The notes: generated by a model not told the origin, from the sequence alone. DNA of 64,000 nt from Thermocrispum agreste DSM 44070 (GCF_000427905.1 NZ_ATYX01000006.1:248001-312000), one strand, 5' to 3'; positions 33,646 to 49,680 are shown, numbered from the stretch's first letter. Numbers and translations: made by a program.

Positions 33646-35922
33646 ATGAGCGAATCCGTCGTACACGAGACGGAAGCCGTCATCGACAACGGCTCTTTCG
33701 GAACCCGCCGCGTGCGGTTCGAGACCGGCCGGCTGGCCAAGCAGGCGGGCGGTTCCGTCGTCGCCTACCTGGACGACGAGACCATGGTGCTGTCGGCGAC
33801 GACGGCATCCAAGCAACCCAAGGAACACTTCGACTTCTTCCCGCTCACCGTCGACGTCGAGGAGCGGATGTACTCGGTCGGCCGCATCCCCGGCGCGTTC
33901 TTCCGCCGCGAGGGCAGGCCGTCCACCGACGCGATCCTGACCTGCCGGCTGATCGACCGGCCGCTGCGCCCGTCGTTCGCCGACGGGCTGCGCAACGAGA
34001 TCCAGATCATCGTCACGGTGACCAGCCTGCACCCGGACGACCCGTACGACGTGCTGGCCATCAACGCCGCGTCGGCGTCCACCCAGATCGCAGGCCTGCC
34101 GTTCTCCGGCCCGATCGGCGGCGTCCGGGTCGCGCTGATCGACAACCAGTGGGTGGCCTTCCCGACCTGGAGCCAGCTGGAGCGGGCGACGTTCAACATG
34201 GTCGTCGCCGGCCGCATCGTCGGTGACGGGCCGGAGGACGTCGCGATCATGATGGTCGAGGCCGAGGCCACCGACAACACGCTGGACCTGATCGCCGAAG
34301 GCGCCACCGCGCCGACCGAGCAGGTGGTGGCGCAGGGCCTGGACGCGGCCAAGCCGTTCATCCGGGTGCTGTGCGAGGCGCAGCAGGCGCTCGCCGCCGT
34401 GGCCGCCAAGCCGACCAGCGAGTTCCCGCTGTACCCGGCCTACCAGGACGACGTCTACCAGGCGGTGGAGGAGCTGGCCGCCGAGGATCTGGCCAGGGCG
34501 CTGACCATCGCGGGCAAGCAGGAGCGCGACAACACCATCGACGAGATCAAGGCCGCGGTGCTGGAGAAGATCGGCGTCGGTGAGGGCGAGCGCTTCGAGG
34601 GCCGCGACAAGGAGGTCGGCGCGGCGTTCCGCGCGGTGACCAAGAAGCTGGTCCGGGAGCGCATCCTGCGGGACAAGGTGCGCATCGACGGCCGCGGCCC
34701 GACCGACATCCGGTCGCTGTCGGCCGAGGTCGGCGTGGTGCCGCGGGCGCACGGCTCGGCGCTGTTCGAGCGCGGCGAGACCCAGATCCTGGGCATCACC
34801 ACGCTGAACATGCTCAGCCTGGAGCAGCAGATCGACTCGCTGTCCCCGGAGACCACCAAGCGGTACCTGCACCACTACAACTTCCCGCCGTTCTCCACCG
34901 GAGAGACCGGCCGGGTCGGTGCGCCGAAGCGGCGCGAGATCGGGCACGGCATGCTGGCCGAGCGCGCGCTGGTGCCGGTGTTGCCGAAGCGGGACGAGTT
35001 CCCGTACGCCATCCGGCAGGTGTCGGAGGCGCTGGGCTCCAACGGCTCGACCTCGATGGGGTCGGTGTGCGCGTCCACCATGGGCCTGCTCAACGCGGGC
35101 GTCCCGCTGAAGGCCCCGGTCGCCGGTATCGCCATGGGCCTGGTCTCCGGCGAGGTGGACGGCAGGACCGAGTACGTCGCGCTGACCGACATCCTGGGTG
35201 CCGAGGACGCGTTCGGCGACATGGACTTCAAGGTCGCGGGCACCAGGGACTTCATCACCGCGCTGCAGCTGGACACCAAGCTGGACGGCCTGCCGTCGGA
35301 CGTGCTGGCCGCGGCGCTGAAGCAGGCCAGGGACGCGCGGTTGACCATCCTGGACGTGATGGCCGAGGCGATCGACGGCCCGGACGAGATGTCCCCGTAC
35401 GCGCCGCGCATCACCACGATGAAGATCCCGGTGGACAAGATCGGCGAGGTCATCGGCCCGAAGGGCAAGATGATCAACTCGATCACCGAGGAGACCGGCG
35501 CGGAGATCACCATCGAGGACGACGGCACCATCTACGTCGGCGCCAACGACGGTGCCGCCGCCCAGGCGGCGATCGACAAGATCAACGCGATCGCCAACCC
35601 GCAGCTGCCCAAGGTGGGCGAGCGGTACCTGGGCACGGTGGTCAAGACGGCCGCGTTCGGTGCGTTCGTGTCGCTGCTGCCGGGCAAGGACGGCCTGCTG
35701 CACATCTCCAAGCTGGGCAACGGCAAGCGCATCGACAAGGTCGAGGACGTGCTGAACGTCGGCGACAAGATCCGCGTGGAGATCGCCGACATCGACCAGC
35801 GCGGCAAGATCAGCCTGGAGATCGTCCGGGACGACAAGGACGACGCCAAGGACGCCGGTGCGGGCAACGCCAAGAAGGACGCGCCGGCGGGCAGGAGCAG
35901 GAGCAGAAGCCGCAGCCGGTGA
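33646..35922 (+). CDS. pnp: polyribonucleotide nucleotidyltransferase (PNPase)
   Basis: The phosphorolytic 3'-5' exoribonuclease, also the polyadenylating enzyme in many actinobacteria (GpsI). The 758 residues contain two RNase PH domains ([39 protein letters not shown]), then a KH domain with [16 protein letters not shown] and a C-terminal S1 domain ([27 protein letters not shown]). It ends in an Arg/Ser tail. The ATG at 33646 follows AAGGAG and begins [19 protein letters not shown], as expected. A 263-base leader with a hairpin separates it from rpsO, and a strong hairpin ends it. Confidence 0.96.
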   Translation: MSESVVHETEAVIDNGSFGTRRVRFETGRLAKQAGGSVVAYLDDETMVLSATTASKQPKEHFDFFPLTVDVEERMYSVGRIPGAFFRREGRPSTDAILTCRLIDRPLRPSFADGLRNEIQIIVTVTSLHPDDPYDVLAINAASASTQIAGLPFSGPIGGVRVALIDNQWVAFPTWSQLERATFNMVVAGRIVGDGPEDVAIMMVEAEATDNTLDLIAEGATAPTEQVVAQGLDAAKPFIRVLCEAQQALAAVAAKPTSEFPLYPAYQDDVYQAVEELAAEDLARALTIAGKQERDNTIDEIKAAVLEKIGVGEGERFEGRDKEVGAAFRAVTKKLVRERILRDKVRIDGRGPTDIRSLSAEVGVVPRAHGSALFERGETQILGITTLNMLSLEQQIDSLSPETTKRYLHHYNFPPFSTGETGRVGAPKRREIGHGMLAERALVPVLPKRDEFPYAIRQVSEALGSNGSTSMGSVCASTMGLLNAGVPLKAPVAGIAMGLVSGEVDGRTEYVALTDILGAEDAFGDMDFKVAGTRDFITALQLDTKLDGLPSDVLAAALKQARDARLTILDVMAEAIDGPDEMSPYAPRITTMKIPVDKIGEVIGPKGKMINSITEETGAEITIEDDGTIYVGANDGAAAQAAIDKINAIANPQLPKVGERYLGTVVKTAAFGAFVSLLPGKDGLLHISKLGNGKRIDKVEDVLNVGDKIRVEIADIDQRGKISLEIVRDDKDDAKDAGAGNAKKDAPAGRSRSRSRSR

Positions 35923-35939
35923 TCGTGAGACCGACGTCG

Positions 35940-35969
35940 GAGCGGCCGCGCCGGTTGGCGCGGCCGCTC
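35940..35969 (+). terminator. terminator after pnp
   Basis: GAGCGGCCGCGCC (35940-35952) pairs perfectly with GGCGCGGCCGCTC (35957-35969) over a GGTT loop, 17 bases past the pnp stop. It has no T run, as is usual in high-GC actinobacteria. Confidence 0.7.
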
Positions 35970-36007
35970 TGGCGCGTTCGGACAAGCCGTGATGAGCTGA
36001 GGACGTG

Positions 36008-38534
<2,527 letters not shown>

Positions 38535-38650
38535 GTGGGCCGGAAGGCACCTGGTCGCAGTGCCGGATGTGGTGGGTCCCCACAAGGTCGCCACGAATGT
38601 GGCTCTCGTCGCCATCGCGCTACGACAGGCGACAGGGCACGGTGACGTGC

Positions 38651-39994
38651 ATGCCGCACCTCATGTCTCGTCGCATTTGGGTACTGTCGGCCGCGGTCGT
38701 CCTTGGCATCGCGCTGCCGCCAGTGGAAGCCGTCGCGCATTCCGCTGAGCCGGTCGTGTCCGGGCACTGCGCCCGGATCGGGCAACTCCGCGTTCCCGGC
38801 GCGGCACACCAGAAGGTGTCCTGCCTGGCGGGTCTCACCACCGTCTCGACGGAGAAGTCCGGGCACACCAACCCCGAGGACTACGTGGGCCTGACGGCCG
38901 CGGACATGCCGCGCCCGGCCGGTGTTCCCGGCATCCAGATCGACGGCTACTTCCCGGACGATTCGCGGTCGAACACCAACCACGGCTGGAACCACGACGC
39001 CCAGTTCGTGCTGCGCCTGCCGGACAGGTGGAACGGCGGACTGGTCGTCTCCGGCACCCCGGGCAATCGCAGGCAGTACGCCAACGACCGGGCGATCGCC
39101 GACCAGGTGCTGGCCATGGGATACGCGTTCGCGGCCACCGACAAGGGCAACACCGGCGTGGCCTTTTATCACGGGCAGCGCTACCCGGGCGAAGCCATCG
39201 CCGAGTGGCACCAACGATTGACCGAGCTCACCGTCGCGGCCAAGCACGTGGTCCGGCAGCGTTACGGCAGGCCGCCGTCCACCACGCTCGCCGCGGGCAT
39301 CTCCAACGGTGGCTACCTGGTCCGCTGGCAGCTGGAGAACCGGCCGTCACTGTACGACGGCGGTGTGGACTGGGAAGGCACGCTGTGGACCACGAACGGC
39401 CCGAACCTGTTCACCTTCCTGCCGGTCGCGTTGCGGAACTACCCCGCCTACGCCGAGGGTGGCGAAGAGGCGGAGGCCGCGCGGCAGAGGATGCTCGACG
39501 CCGGATTCGCCCCCGGCTCGGAGTTCCTGTGGGACTACCACTACCGGGTCTACTGGGACCTGACCCAGCGTATCTACCGTGAAGCCCTCGACCCGTCGTA
39601 CGACGGTCCGCTGGACGCCGGTGTGCCGTTCTGCCGCAGCGGCACGCCCGCGTGCGACGCCGACTACGACTACGCCAGCCGGCCGCAGGCGCAACGGGCC
39701 GTGCGCCGGATTGCCTTGACCGGGCGCATCGGCAAACCGCTGATCACCCTGCACGGCACCCTGGACACGCTGTTGCCGATCGGCGTGGACTCGGACGTGT
39801 ACGCGGACATGGTGCGCAAGGCCGGCCGGGGTGCGCTGCACACCTACTGGCGTGTCGAGGGCGGCAACCACACCGACGGGTTGGTCGACGAGTATCCCGG
39901 CAGGCTCACCGCCATCGGGCCGTACTTCGTCGAGGCCGTCCGATCGCTCACCGGGCGGCAGGGGACCGTGGTCAGTGCCCGAACCACCCGATGA
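38651..39994 (+). CDS. secreted alpha/beta hydrolase, tannase/hydroxybutyrate-oligomer hydrolase-like
   Basis: A 447-residue exported esterase. The signal peptide (residues 1-31) has Arg-Arg, a hydrophobic core and a likely cleavage after AVAHS or nearby. The catalytic serine is in GISNGGY (Ser218). The acid and histidine are probably in HGTLDTLLP and EGGNHTDG near the C-terminus. Four or more cysteines fit an extracellular protein. The overall pattern recalls tannase/feruloyl esterase and 3-hydroxybutyrate oligomer hydrolases; the substrate is not decidable by eye. The start at 38651 is uncertain by a few codons (GTG 38645, ATG 38663). Its 3' end overlaps the convergent membrane-protein gene by 23 bases. 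Confidence 0.75.
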   Translation: MPHLMSRRIWVLSAAVVLGIALPPVEAVAHSAEPVVSGHCARIGQLRVPGAAHQKVSCLAGLTTVSTEKSGHTNPEDYVGLTAADMPRPAGVPGIQIDGYFPDDSRSNTNHGWNHDAQFVLRLPDRWNGGLVVSGTPGNRRQYANDRAIADQVLAMGYAFAATDKGNTGVAFYHGQRYPGEAIAEWHQRLTELTVAAKHVVRQRYGRPPSTTLAAGISNGGYLVRWQLENRPSLYDGGVDWEGTLWTTNGPNLFTFLPVALRNYPAYAEGGEEAEAARQRMLDAGFAPGSEFLWDYHYRVYWDLTQRIYREALDPSYDGPLDAGVPFCRSGTPACDADYDYASRPQAQRAVRRIALTGRIGKPLITLHGTLDTLLPIGVDSDVYADMVRKAGRGALHTYWRVEGGNHTDGLVDEYPGRLTAIGPYFVEAVRSLTGRQGTVVSARTTR

Positions 39995-40487
39995 ACGCCG
40001 CGGGCGCGGATGCCAGCAGCGCGAAACGGACGAACCGGCCGGCAAGGCCCATGCCGATGAACAGCGACATGCGCATCTTGGCCAACCCGCTCAGCACCAC
40101 CAGCGCCATGTACGGCGGCATGCCCATGACCGAGCTGACGCCGTAGGTGCCGATCATCCACCGGCGGTGCTTGTGGCATCGGTCGCGGACCGCGTCCAGG
40201 GCGTCGTGCAGGCGCTTGGTCCGTAGCCGCCACCGTTCCCGCCGCGCGGACGGCGGCCGTTCCTTCTGGTCGCGATGCAGGAATGCGGGCAGGTGGATGG
40301 ACCCGCGCGCGGCCAGGAAGTACGGCACCTTGCCGAGCACCTGGCCGACGGCCACCACCGCGGCCAGCGCGGCCCAATGCAGGCCGGGCTGGCTGGAGGC
40401 GACCGTCACCACGAACACTTCGATGCTCACCAGTGGCAGCAATGCCGAGCTGACGGCGATGCCGAAGCTCAGCAGCAGCCAGGTCAC
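39972..40487 (-). CDS. VTT/DedA-like (SNARE-associated type) small membrane protein
   Basis: A 171-residue membrane protein. GQVLGKVPYFLAARG and SSVMGMPPYMALVVLSGL then KMRMSLFIGMGLAGRFVRF follow the pattern of VTT-domain (YqaA/DedA-like) proteins, which are linked to lipid scrambling and transport. A basic cytoplasmic loop of about 45 residues separates the two hydrophobic halves. It is shorter than typical DedA proteins of about 200 residues. The GTG at 40487 is a best guess; the upstream GA-rich stretch could be its ribosome site. Convergent with the esterase gene, sharing 23 bases of 3' end. Confidence 0.72.
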   Translation of the reverse strand: MTWLLLSFGIAVSSALLPLVSIEVFVVTVASSQPGLHWAALAAVVAVGQVLGKVPYFLAARGSIHLPAFLHRDQKERPPSARRERWRLRTKRLHDALDAVRDRCHKHRRWMIGTYGVSSVMGMPPYMALVVLSGLAKMRMSLFIGMGLAGRFVRFALLASAPAAFIGWFGH

Positions 40488-40617
40488 CGGCGAGCACCCC
40501 CCTCGGACAGAAAAAGTGAAGATCACGCACACGGTACCTGGTGCGATCCGGCCGTTGGTGCGAGTTGGGCAAGGCCGGGCCCAGGCCCCTGATGGTCGCA
40601 CCGGAGCCCGCCCGGCG

Positions 40618-41178
40618 TTACTCGACCAGCTGCAGGTCCAGCCCGCCGGTGACGCACAGTTGCCGGACATGCCGTCGCCCGGTGTCCAGCGTGCGCACCA
40701 GGCGGGTGGCTTCCCAGCCCACCGTCCGGTAGAAGTTCAGTGTCGCGGAGTCGGACTCGTTGACCCAGGCGACCGCGCGGTGGGCACCGCGGGAACGCAA
40801 CGCCCGCGCCGCAGCGGCCAGCAGCCGTCCACCGTGCCCGCGCCGCCCCCAGCGCGGCTCGACCAGCAGCGTGGCGATCAGCCCGGTGTGCGCGGCGTCC
40901 GGGGGCACGGTGCCGTCCGGGCCTTCGATCTCCTCCCGAGGCGCGGGGCCGGACACGCAGAAGCCGACGGTGTAGTCGCCCTCGGTGGCCACGAACACGT
41001 CGGTGTCCGGGTAGGCGATGGCCTCCGTCCACCGCTGCTGGGCCTCCTGCCCGGTCAGCGCGGCCAGCGACGCTTCGTCGAGCAGTTCGCCGAACGCGGT
41101 TTGCCACGTGATGTGCTGGATCCGGGCGATTTCCGCGGCGTCGGCTGTGCGAGCCAGGCGAACGTCAGCTACGGCCAT
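40618..41178 (-). CDS. GNAT family N-acetyltransferase
   Basis: A 186-residue acetyltransferase. ADAAEIARIQHITWQTAFGE starts the domain. The acetyl-CoA loop is seen at LLVEPRWGRRGHGGRLLAAAARALRSRGAHRA in parts, with the R/QxxGxG/A-like RRGHGG. NFYRTVGWE is the typical motif near the C-terminus. The substrate is unknown; proteins of this kind act on small amines or protein N-termini. The ATG at 41178 is preceded by TAGGTT and seven bases, so the message is probably leaderless. It is divergent from ycaQ with 58 bases between. Confidence 0.83.
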   Translation of the reverse strand: MAVADVRLARTADAAEIARIQHITWQTAFGELLDEASLAALTGQEAQQRWTEAIAYPDTDVFVATEGDYTVGFCVSGPAPREEIEGPDGTVPPDAAHTGLIATLLVEPRWGRRGHGGRLLAAAARALRSRGAHRAVAWVNESDSATLNFYRTVGWEATRLVRTLDTGRRHVRQLCVTGGLDLQLVE

Positions 41179-41185
41179 GCTTGCG

Positions 41186-41191
41186 AACCTA
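41186..41191 (-). promoter_or_regulatory. -10 element for the leaderless GNAT gene
   Basis: On the minus strand TAGGTT is followed by seven bases and the ATG at 41178. Confidence 0.45.
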
Positions 41192-41236
41192 CCTGGCGGA
41201 CCGGTCGCTGTCGGCCGGGCATGGCAGCATGCGCGC

Positions 41237-42463
41237 ATGCGGTCGATCTCCGACGCCGTCGCACGGCGGATGGCTCTCGCTGCCCAGGGTTTCACCGACC
41301 CTCGTCCGGCCGGGCAGGCAGGCAGGCGGCACCTGCTCCGCACACTGCGGCGTACCAAGCTGTTGCAGCTGGATTCGGTCAATGTGGCGGTGCGGGCGCA
41401 CTACATGCCGCTGTTCTCCCGGCTCGGGCCGTACCCGGCCGAGCTGGTGGACACCGCCGCTTGGTCGCACAGCGCGCGGAAGCCGCGTTTGCTGGCCGAG
41501 TACTGGGCGCACGAGGCGTGCCTGCTGCCGCTGGCCGATTGGCCGTTGCTGCGCTGGCGGATGCGCCACTACGAATCGCTGCGCGGCCGGTACTGGAAAG
41601 TGGCGCATGCCCAGCCGGGGCTGATCTCCGACGTGCTCGCCGTGGTCAAGGAACAGGGGCCGATCAGCGCAGGCGGGGTGGAGAAGGCGCTCGGTCTGCA
41701 GAGTGCGGCCAAGGGCGGCTGGTGGAACCGGTCGGCCGCCAAGGTCGCCTGCGAATACCTGTTCGCGGTCGGCGAGCTGACCACCGGCACCCGCAGGGGA
41801 TTCGAGCGGCACTACGACCTGCCGGAGCGGGTGCTGCCGCCGGAGGTGCTGAACGCGCCGGAGATCCCGCACACCGACGCGATCCGTGAGTTGATCGCCC
41901 GTGCCGCCGAGGCGCTGGGCGTGGCCACCGAGACCGATCTACGGGACTACTACCGAATCAAGCCCGCGCCTGCCCGGCGGGCGATCGGGGAGCTGGTGGA
42001 GGACGGGCGGCTCGAGCCCGTCCGGGTGCGCGGCTGGCGGCAGACCGCGTACCTGCATCCGGAGGCGCGAGCGCCCAGAAAGGTCACCGGCCGGGCGCTG
42101 CTGTGCCCGTTCGACCCGCTGATCTGGGAGCGTTCCCGGACCCACCGGCTGTTCGGCTTCCACTACCGCATCGAGATCTACGTGCCTGCGCCCAAGCGCG
42201 TCTACGGCTACTACGTGTTCCCGTTCCTGCTCGACGGCGAACTGGTCGCCAGGGTGGACCTGAAGGCGGACCGGGCCGCGGGCGTGCTGCGGGCCCAGGG
42301 TGTCTTCGCCGAGCCGGGAGTGCCGCAGGCCAGGGTCGCCCACGAGCTGGCCGGGGAGCTGTGGTCCATGGCCGGATGGCTCGGCCTGGCAGGCGTCGTG
42401 GTCGGCGAGCGCGGCGACCTGGCGGCTGCCCTGCGCGCGGCCGTGGCCGCGAGCGTGGAATAG
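41237..42463 (+). CDS. ycaQ: YcaQ-type DNA glycosylase (HTH_42 winged-helix family)
   Basis: A 408-residue relative of E. coli YcaQ, which unhooks alkylated bases and interstrand crosslinks. Similarity runs along the length: SDAVARRMALAAQGF, LLQLDSVNVAVRAHYMPLFS, LLAEYWAHEACLLP, LRDYYRIK, LCPFDPLIWERSRTHRLFGF and YTPAPKR-like VPAPKRVYGYYVFP. The Q-L-D at residues 44-46 fits the QxD catalytic motif of the YcaQ branch rather than the QxQ of AlkZ. A bacterium able to meet or make DNA-alkylating natural products would benefit, but no such cluster is in the window. Start ATG at 41237. Confidence 0.88.
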   Translation: MRSISDAVARRMALAAQGFTDPRPAGQAGRRHLLRTLRRTKLLQLDSVNVAVRAHYMPLFSRLGPYPAELVDTAAWSHSARKPRLLAEYWAHEACLLPLADWPLLRWRMRHYESLRGRYWKVAHAQPGLISDVLAVVKEQGPISAGGVEKALGLQSAAKGGWWNRSAAKVACEYLFAVGELTTGTRRGFERHYDLPERVLPPEVLNAPEIPHTDAIRELIARAAEALGVATETDLRDYYRIKPAPARRAIGELVEDGRLEPVRVRGWRQTAYLHPEARAPRKVTGRALLCPFDPLIWERSRTHRLFGFHYRIEIYVPAPKRVYGYYVFPFLLDGELVARVDLKADRAAGVLRAQGVFAEPGVPQARVAHELAGELWSMAGWLGLAGVVVGERGDLAAALRAAVAASVE

Positions 42464-42557
42464 CCGGGGCCGCCGGGCCGCGCCGGCGGGCGAACCCGCA
42501 CGCGTCGTACCCGGGGCGAGAGACCGAACGCGCCGCCGACGCGGCCACCATGGCGGT

Positions 42558-43427
42558 CTACTTGCGCGGCCCGGCCACCGTCACCGAGCCGTGCCCGCTG
42601 CGTGCGTTGATCCGCAACGGGGCGGTCTGCTCGGGTGGGTCGTGCTGCACGTCCAGCTCGGAGCTCACCCGGCCGCTGCCGGAGGACAGGTGGATCTCGG
42701 CCAGCACTCCGTCGGCGAGCTCCAGGCGGACGTCACCCGAGCCGGTCTTCGCGGTGAGCGCGCCCGCCGCTGCGCCGGAGACGGTGAGGTCGCCGCTTCC
42801 GCTGCGCAGGGTGAGTTTCCCGGACGCATCGTCGAGTTCGCCCACGTGAACCGAACCGGAGCCGGTGACGATCGACGAGGTGCCGCTCACGGCGCCCACG
42901 GTCGCCGTTCCCGACGCGGTGCGGATGTTCGCCGACCCGCTGACCCGGTCCACCGAGATGTCCCCCGAGGAGGTGGTGACCACCGCGCTCGCGGCGGTCC
43001 CGGTCACCGTGACCGAGGCCGACGAGGTACGGATGTCCAGCTCGGATCCGGCTGGTGCGCGCACCGTCACGGCCAGCGGCTGGTGCCGCATGGGCAGCGT
43101 CTTCGGCGACTGCACGATCAGCCGGTCGCCCACCAGCTCCACCCTGGTCTGGTCCACCGCGGCGGTCGCGGTGCCCATCACGTCGGCGGTGATGTGCTCA
43201 CCGAACTGTTCGTTCACCCAGGTCAGTGCGCTGGCCATCATCTGCGCCCACGGCATGCCCTCCTCCGGGGCGTGCCGCACGTCGACCTGCACCCCGTCCT
43301 CGCCGCCGGTGCTGCCGCTGTCGGCAAGTTCCACGTCGACGCTGCCTGCGGAGAGCTGTACTTCGATCCGGACCGGCCCTTCGGTGGTGAAGGCGGTCGT
43401 CCGGATGGCGTCTTCCGGAGCGGTCAT
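42558..43427 (-). CDS. DUF4097 beta-strand repeat protein
   Basis: A 289-residue cytoplasmic-looking protein with no signal peptide. From residue 130 on it repeats short strand units of the type SGS-x-VxV (SSGDISVDRVSG, ASGTATVGAVSG, GSGSVHVGEL, GSGDLTVSG, GSGDVRLEL), the DUF4097 pattern, which should fold as a beta solenoid. The N-terminal 110 residues are different (RIEVQLSAGSVDVEL) and contain a helical stretch with WAQMMASALTWV. Function is unknown. The ATG overlaps the stop of the ribbon-helix-helix gene (ATGA), so the two form a coupled pair. Confidence 0.82.
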   Translation of the reverse strand: MTAPEDAIRTTAFTTEGPVRIEVQLSAGSVDVELADSGSTGGEDGVQVDVRHAPEEGMPWAQMMASALTWVNEQFGEHITADVMGTATAAVDQTRVELVGDRLIVQSPKTLPMRHQPLAVTVRAPAGSELDIRTSSASVTVTGTAASAVVTTSSGDISVDRVSGSANIRTASGTATVGAVSGTSSIVTGSGSVHVGELDDASGKLTLRSGSGDLTVSGAAAGALTAKTGSGDVRLELADGVLAEIHLSSGSGRVSSELDVQHDPPEQTAPLRINARSGHGSVTVAGPRK

Positions 43428-43948
43428 GACTGCACCCACCCGTGCATCTCGTTGCCTTCGTCGTCGCGATCGTCTCGTCGCTGGCCGCCCCACGGGCCGG
43501 TCCAGCCGTGCTTGCCCTGCAGTGCGCCCTGCAGGGCCTGCTGGACGAACGTGTTGAGCGAGACACCTTGCTCGGCCGCCGCCTGCTCGGCCTTGCTCTT
43601 CAGCTCCTCGAACAGGCGCAACGTCATCCGGGTGATGTTCTCGCTGCCGCCGGACGGCGGCGGTGGCGGCGGTGGCGCCTGCTGAGCGTCGTCCTGCTCG
43701 CGGGATGCCCTGGTGTCCACGACCACCCGGACGTCCCGCCCGGCGAGACGCACGTCGACCACGGTGTCGTCCAGCTGGGCGGTGATCTCGTCGGCCAGGT
43801 CGGACAACGCGTTCATGATGGCGAGCCGGGCCGCGGGCTCGAGCGCCGCCGACAGGACCGCGGCGGCCCGTTTCGTGTTCTCGTCGCCGGCGGAGGCCGC
43901 GGCATTGAGGTCCTCGCGCAGGCTGGTCAAGTACGGTGACAGATCCAT
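43424..43948 (-). CDS. ribbon-helix-helix (HicB/CopG-like) regulator
   Basis: A 174-residue protein. The N-terminal 110 residues are helical and then beta (DLSPYLTSLREDLNAAASAG, VDVRLAGRDVRVVV), ending in a Pro-rich linker of eight prolines. The C-terminal segment NITRMTLRLFEELKSKAEQAAAEQGVSLNTFVQQAL, in parts, is a ribbon-helix-helix fold: a short strand for DNA contact and two helices, as in HicB/Arc/CopG. Such proteins with a downstream DUF4097 gene recur in actinobacteria and are often labelled antitoxins, although no HicA toxin is present. Repeated TGACATCA elements lie 22-61 bases upstream, a likely autoregulatory operator. Start ATG at 43948. Confidence 0.8.
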   Translation of the reverse strand: MDLSPYLTSLREDLNAAASAGDENTKRAAAVLSAALEPAARLAIMNALSDLADEITAQLDDTVVDVRLAGRDVRVVVDTRASREQDDAQQAPPPPPPPSGGSENITRMTLRLFEELKSKAEQAAAEQGVSLNTFVQQALQGALQGKHGWTGPWGGQRRDDRDDEGNEMHGWVQS

Positions 43949-43969
43949 GGTGTCATGGTGCCACCATTC

Positions 43970-44009
43970 TGACATCACTTCAACGTCAGATGACATCATG
44001 GGTGATGTC
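43970..44009. promoter_or_regulatory. repeated operator TGACATCA upstream of the RHH gene
   Basis: TGACATCA occurs at 43970-43977 and 43991-43998, 21 bases apart (two helical turns). The second copy also forms a perfect inverted repeat: GACATCA (43992-43998), TGGG, TGATGTC (44003-44009). Three half-sites on a regular spacing upstream of an RHH gene suggest cooperative autoregulation; the same region lies 113 bases upstream of thyX. Confidence 0.6.
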
Positions 44010-44121
44010 GCGGATCGGTGTCCGCGGCGATGTGGCTTCCGGCCCGCGGGTCCGCACGAGATCGGCGGTGCCGGCGGTTAGGCTTCGGCAAGAGGAGTCA
44101 GCGGTTGCCGGTTAGGGGTGC

Positions 44122-44880
44122 GTGCAGGTGGCAGAGACGGTCTCGCCGAAGGTTCAGCTCATCGCCAAGACGGAGTTCTTCCCGCCGGAGGACGTCCCGT
44201 GGTCGACCGACGCCGACGGGGGAGAGGCGCTGGCCGAGTTCGCCGGCCGCGCCTGCTACCAGTCGTGGCACAAGCCGAACCCGAAGACGGCCACCAACGC
44301 CGGTTACCTCCGGCACATCATCGAGGTCGGTCACCTGTCGGTGCTCGAGCACGGCACGGTCAGCTTCTACATCACCGGCATCTCCCGGTCGCTGACGCAC
44401 GAGCTGATCCGGCACCGGCACTTCTCCTACTCGCAGCTGTCCCAGCGGTACGTCCCGGAGCGGGACGCGGCGTTCGTCGAGCCGGACGTCATCGCCAACG
44501 ACCCCGAGCTGCACGAGAAGTTCCTCAAGGCCGTGCAGGCCAGCCAGGATGCCTACAACGAGCTGCTGGCCGGCCTGGAGGACAAGTTCGCCGACGCGCC
44601 CAGCAAGACGCTGCGGCGCAAGCAGGCCAGGCAGGCGGCACGCGCGGTGCTGCCGAACGCGACCGAGACGCGCATCGTGGTGACCGGCAACTACCGGGCG
44701 TGGCGGCACTTCATCGCCATGCGCGCCACCGAGCACGCCGACGTCGAGATCCGGGCGCTGGCCGTGGAGTGCCTGCGCCAGCTGCAGAAGGCCGCGCCCA
44801 ACGTGTTCGCCGACTTCACCATCTCCACGCTGCCCGACGGCACCGAGGTGGCCTCCAGCCCGCTGGTCACCGAGGGCTGA
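44122..44880 (+). CDS. thyX: flavin-dependent thymidylate synthase ThyX
   Basis: ThyX methylates dUMP with FAD and methylene-tetrahydrofolate. The 252 residues include the ThyX motif [13 protein letters not shown] at 97-109, and the FAD/nucleotide region [27 protein letters not shown], in parts, near residue 190. The thyX-dapA-rnj order is the mycobacterial one, here with two genes inserted. The start GTG at 44122 is one of two nearby GTGs (44122 and 44128). A TAGGCT hexamer at about 44079 may serve as -10. Confidence 0.95.
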   Translation: MQVAETVSPKVQLIAKTEFFPPEDVPWSTDADGGEALAEFAGRACYQSWHKPNPKTATNAGYLRHIIEVGHLSVLEHGTVSFYITGISRSLTHELIRHRHFSYSQLSQRYVPERDAAFVEPDVIANDPELHEKFLKAVQASQDAYNELLAGLEDKFADAPSKTLRRKQARQAARAVLPNATETRIVVTGNYRAWRHFIAMRATEHADVEIRALAVECLRQLQKAAPNVFADFTISTLPDGTEVASSPLVTEG

Positions 44881-44881
44881 C

Positions 44882-45283
44882 GTGCGGCGGCTCACCCTGG
44901 ACGTGCGGCCGGGCGAGTACACCGTCGCCCGGCTGTCACCGGAGGCCGAGCCACCCGTGGACCTGCTGAGTGCCGGCGATGCCCTGGTGTCGATCACCCG
45001 TACCGGTACCGAGCTGTCGGTGGTGTGCCCGAGCGGGCTGTGGTCGCGCGAGGACGGGCGCGCCGAGCACGGCTGGAGGTTGCTGTCGGTGCGCGGGCCG
45101 CTGGAGTTCACCCTCACCGGCATCCTGGCCGTGCTGTCCAGCGAGCTGGCCGCGGCGGGGGTCGGCCTGTTCGCGCTGTCCACCTACGACACCGATCACC
45201 TGCTGGTGAAGCAGACGGATCTGGAACGTGCCGTGCAGGCGTTGCGTGCTTCCGGTCACGAGGTGCACACCGAATTCGGCTGA
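44882..45283 (+). CDS. ACT domain-containing protein
   Basis: A 133-residue protein made of two ACT-like halves. The second, with RGPLEFTLTGILAVLSSELAAAGVGLFALSTYDTDHLLVK in parts and ERAVQALRASGHEV, is the ACT_7/CASTOR type that binds amino acids. The first half is a degenerate ACT-like beta/alpha unit. It likely senses a small ligand, and no catalytic domain is attached. It begins with GTG one base after the thyX stop and so is in its operon. An amino-acid sensor beside thyX and dapA is suggestive but unproven. Confidence 0.78.
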   Translation: MRRLTLDVRPGEYTVARLSPEAEPPVDLLSAGDALVSITRTGTELSVVCPSGLWSREDGRAEHGWRLLSVRGPLEFTLTGILAVLSSELAAAGVGLFALSTYDTDHLLVKQTDLERAVQALRASGHEVHTEFG

Positions 45284-45387
45284 GCGCCGTCCCGAGCCGT
45301 GCGGCCGGATGTCGAAGTGGACAATCCGGGCGTGCGGCCGATCGGCACACGATATGGTGCACCCAGAATCGTGCAACGAGGAGGATC

Positions 45388-49676
<4,289 letters not shown>

Positions 49677-49680
49677 GCTT

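Noticed and set aside
36005-36007. GTG one codon before the pepR ATG as the start
   Set aside because: It lies one base from the GAGGA ribosome site, too close; the ATG at 36008 is better spaced.
43424-43948. Calling the RHH gene a HicB antitoxin of a HicAB system
   Set aside because: No HicA-like small RNA-binding toxin is adjacent; the coupled gene is a DUF4097 beta-repeat protein.
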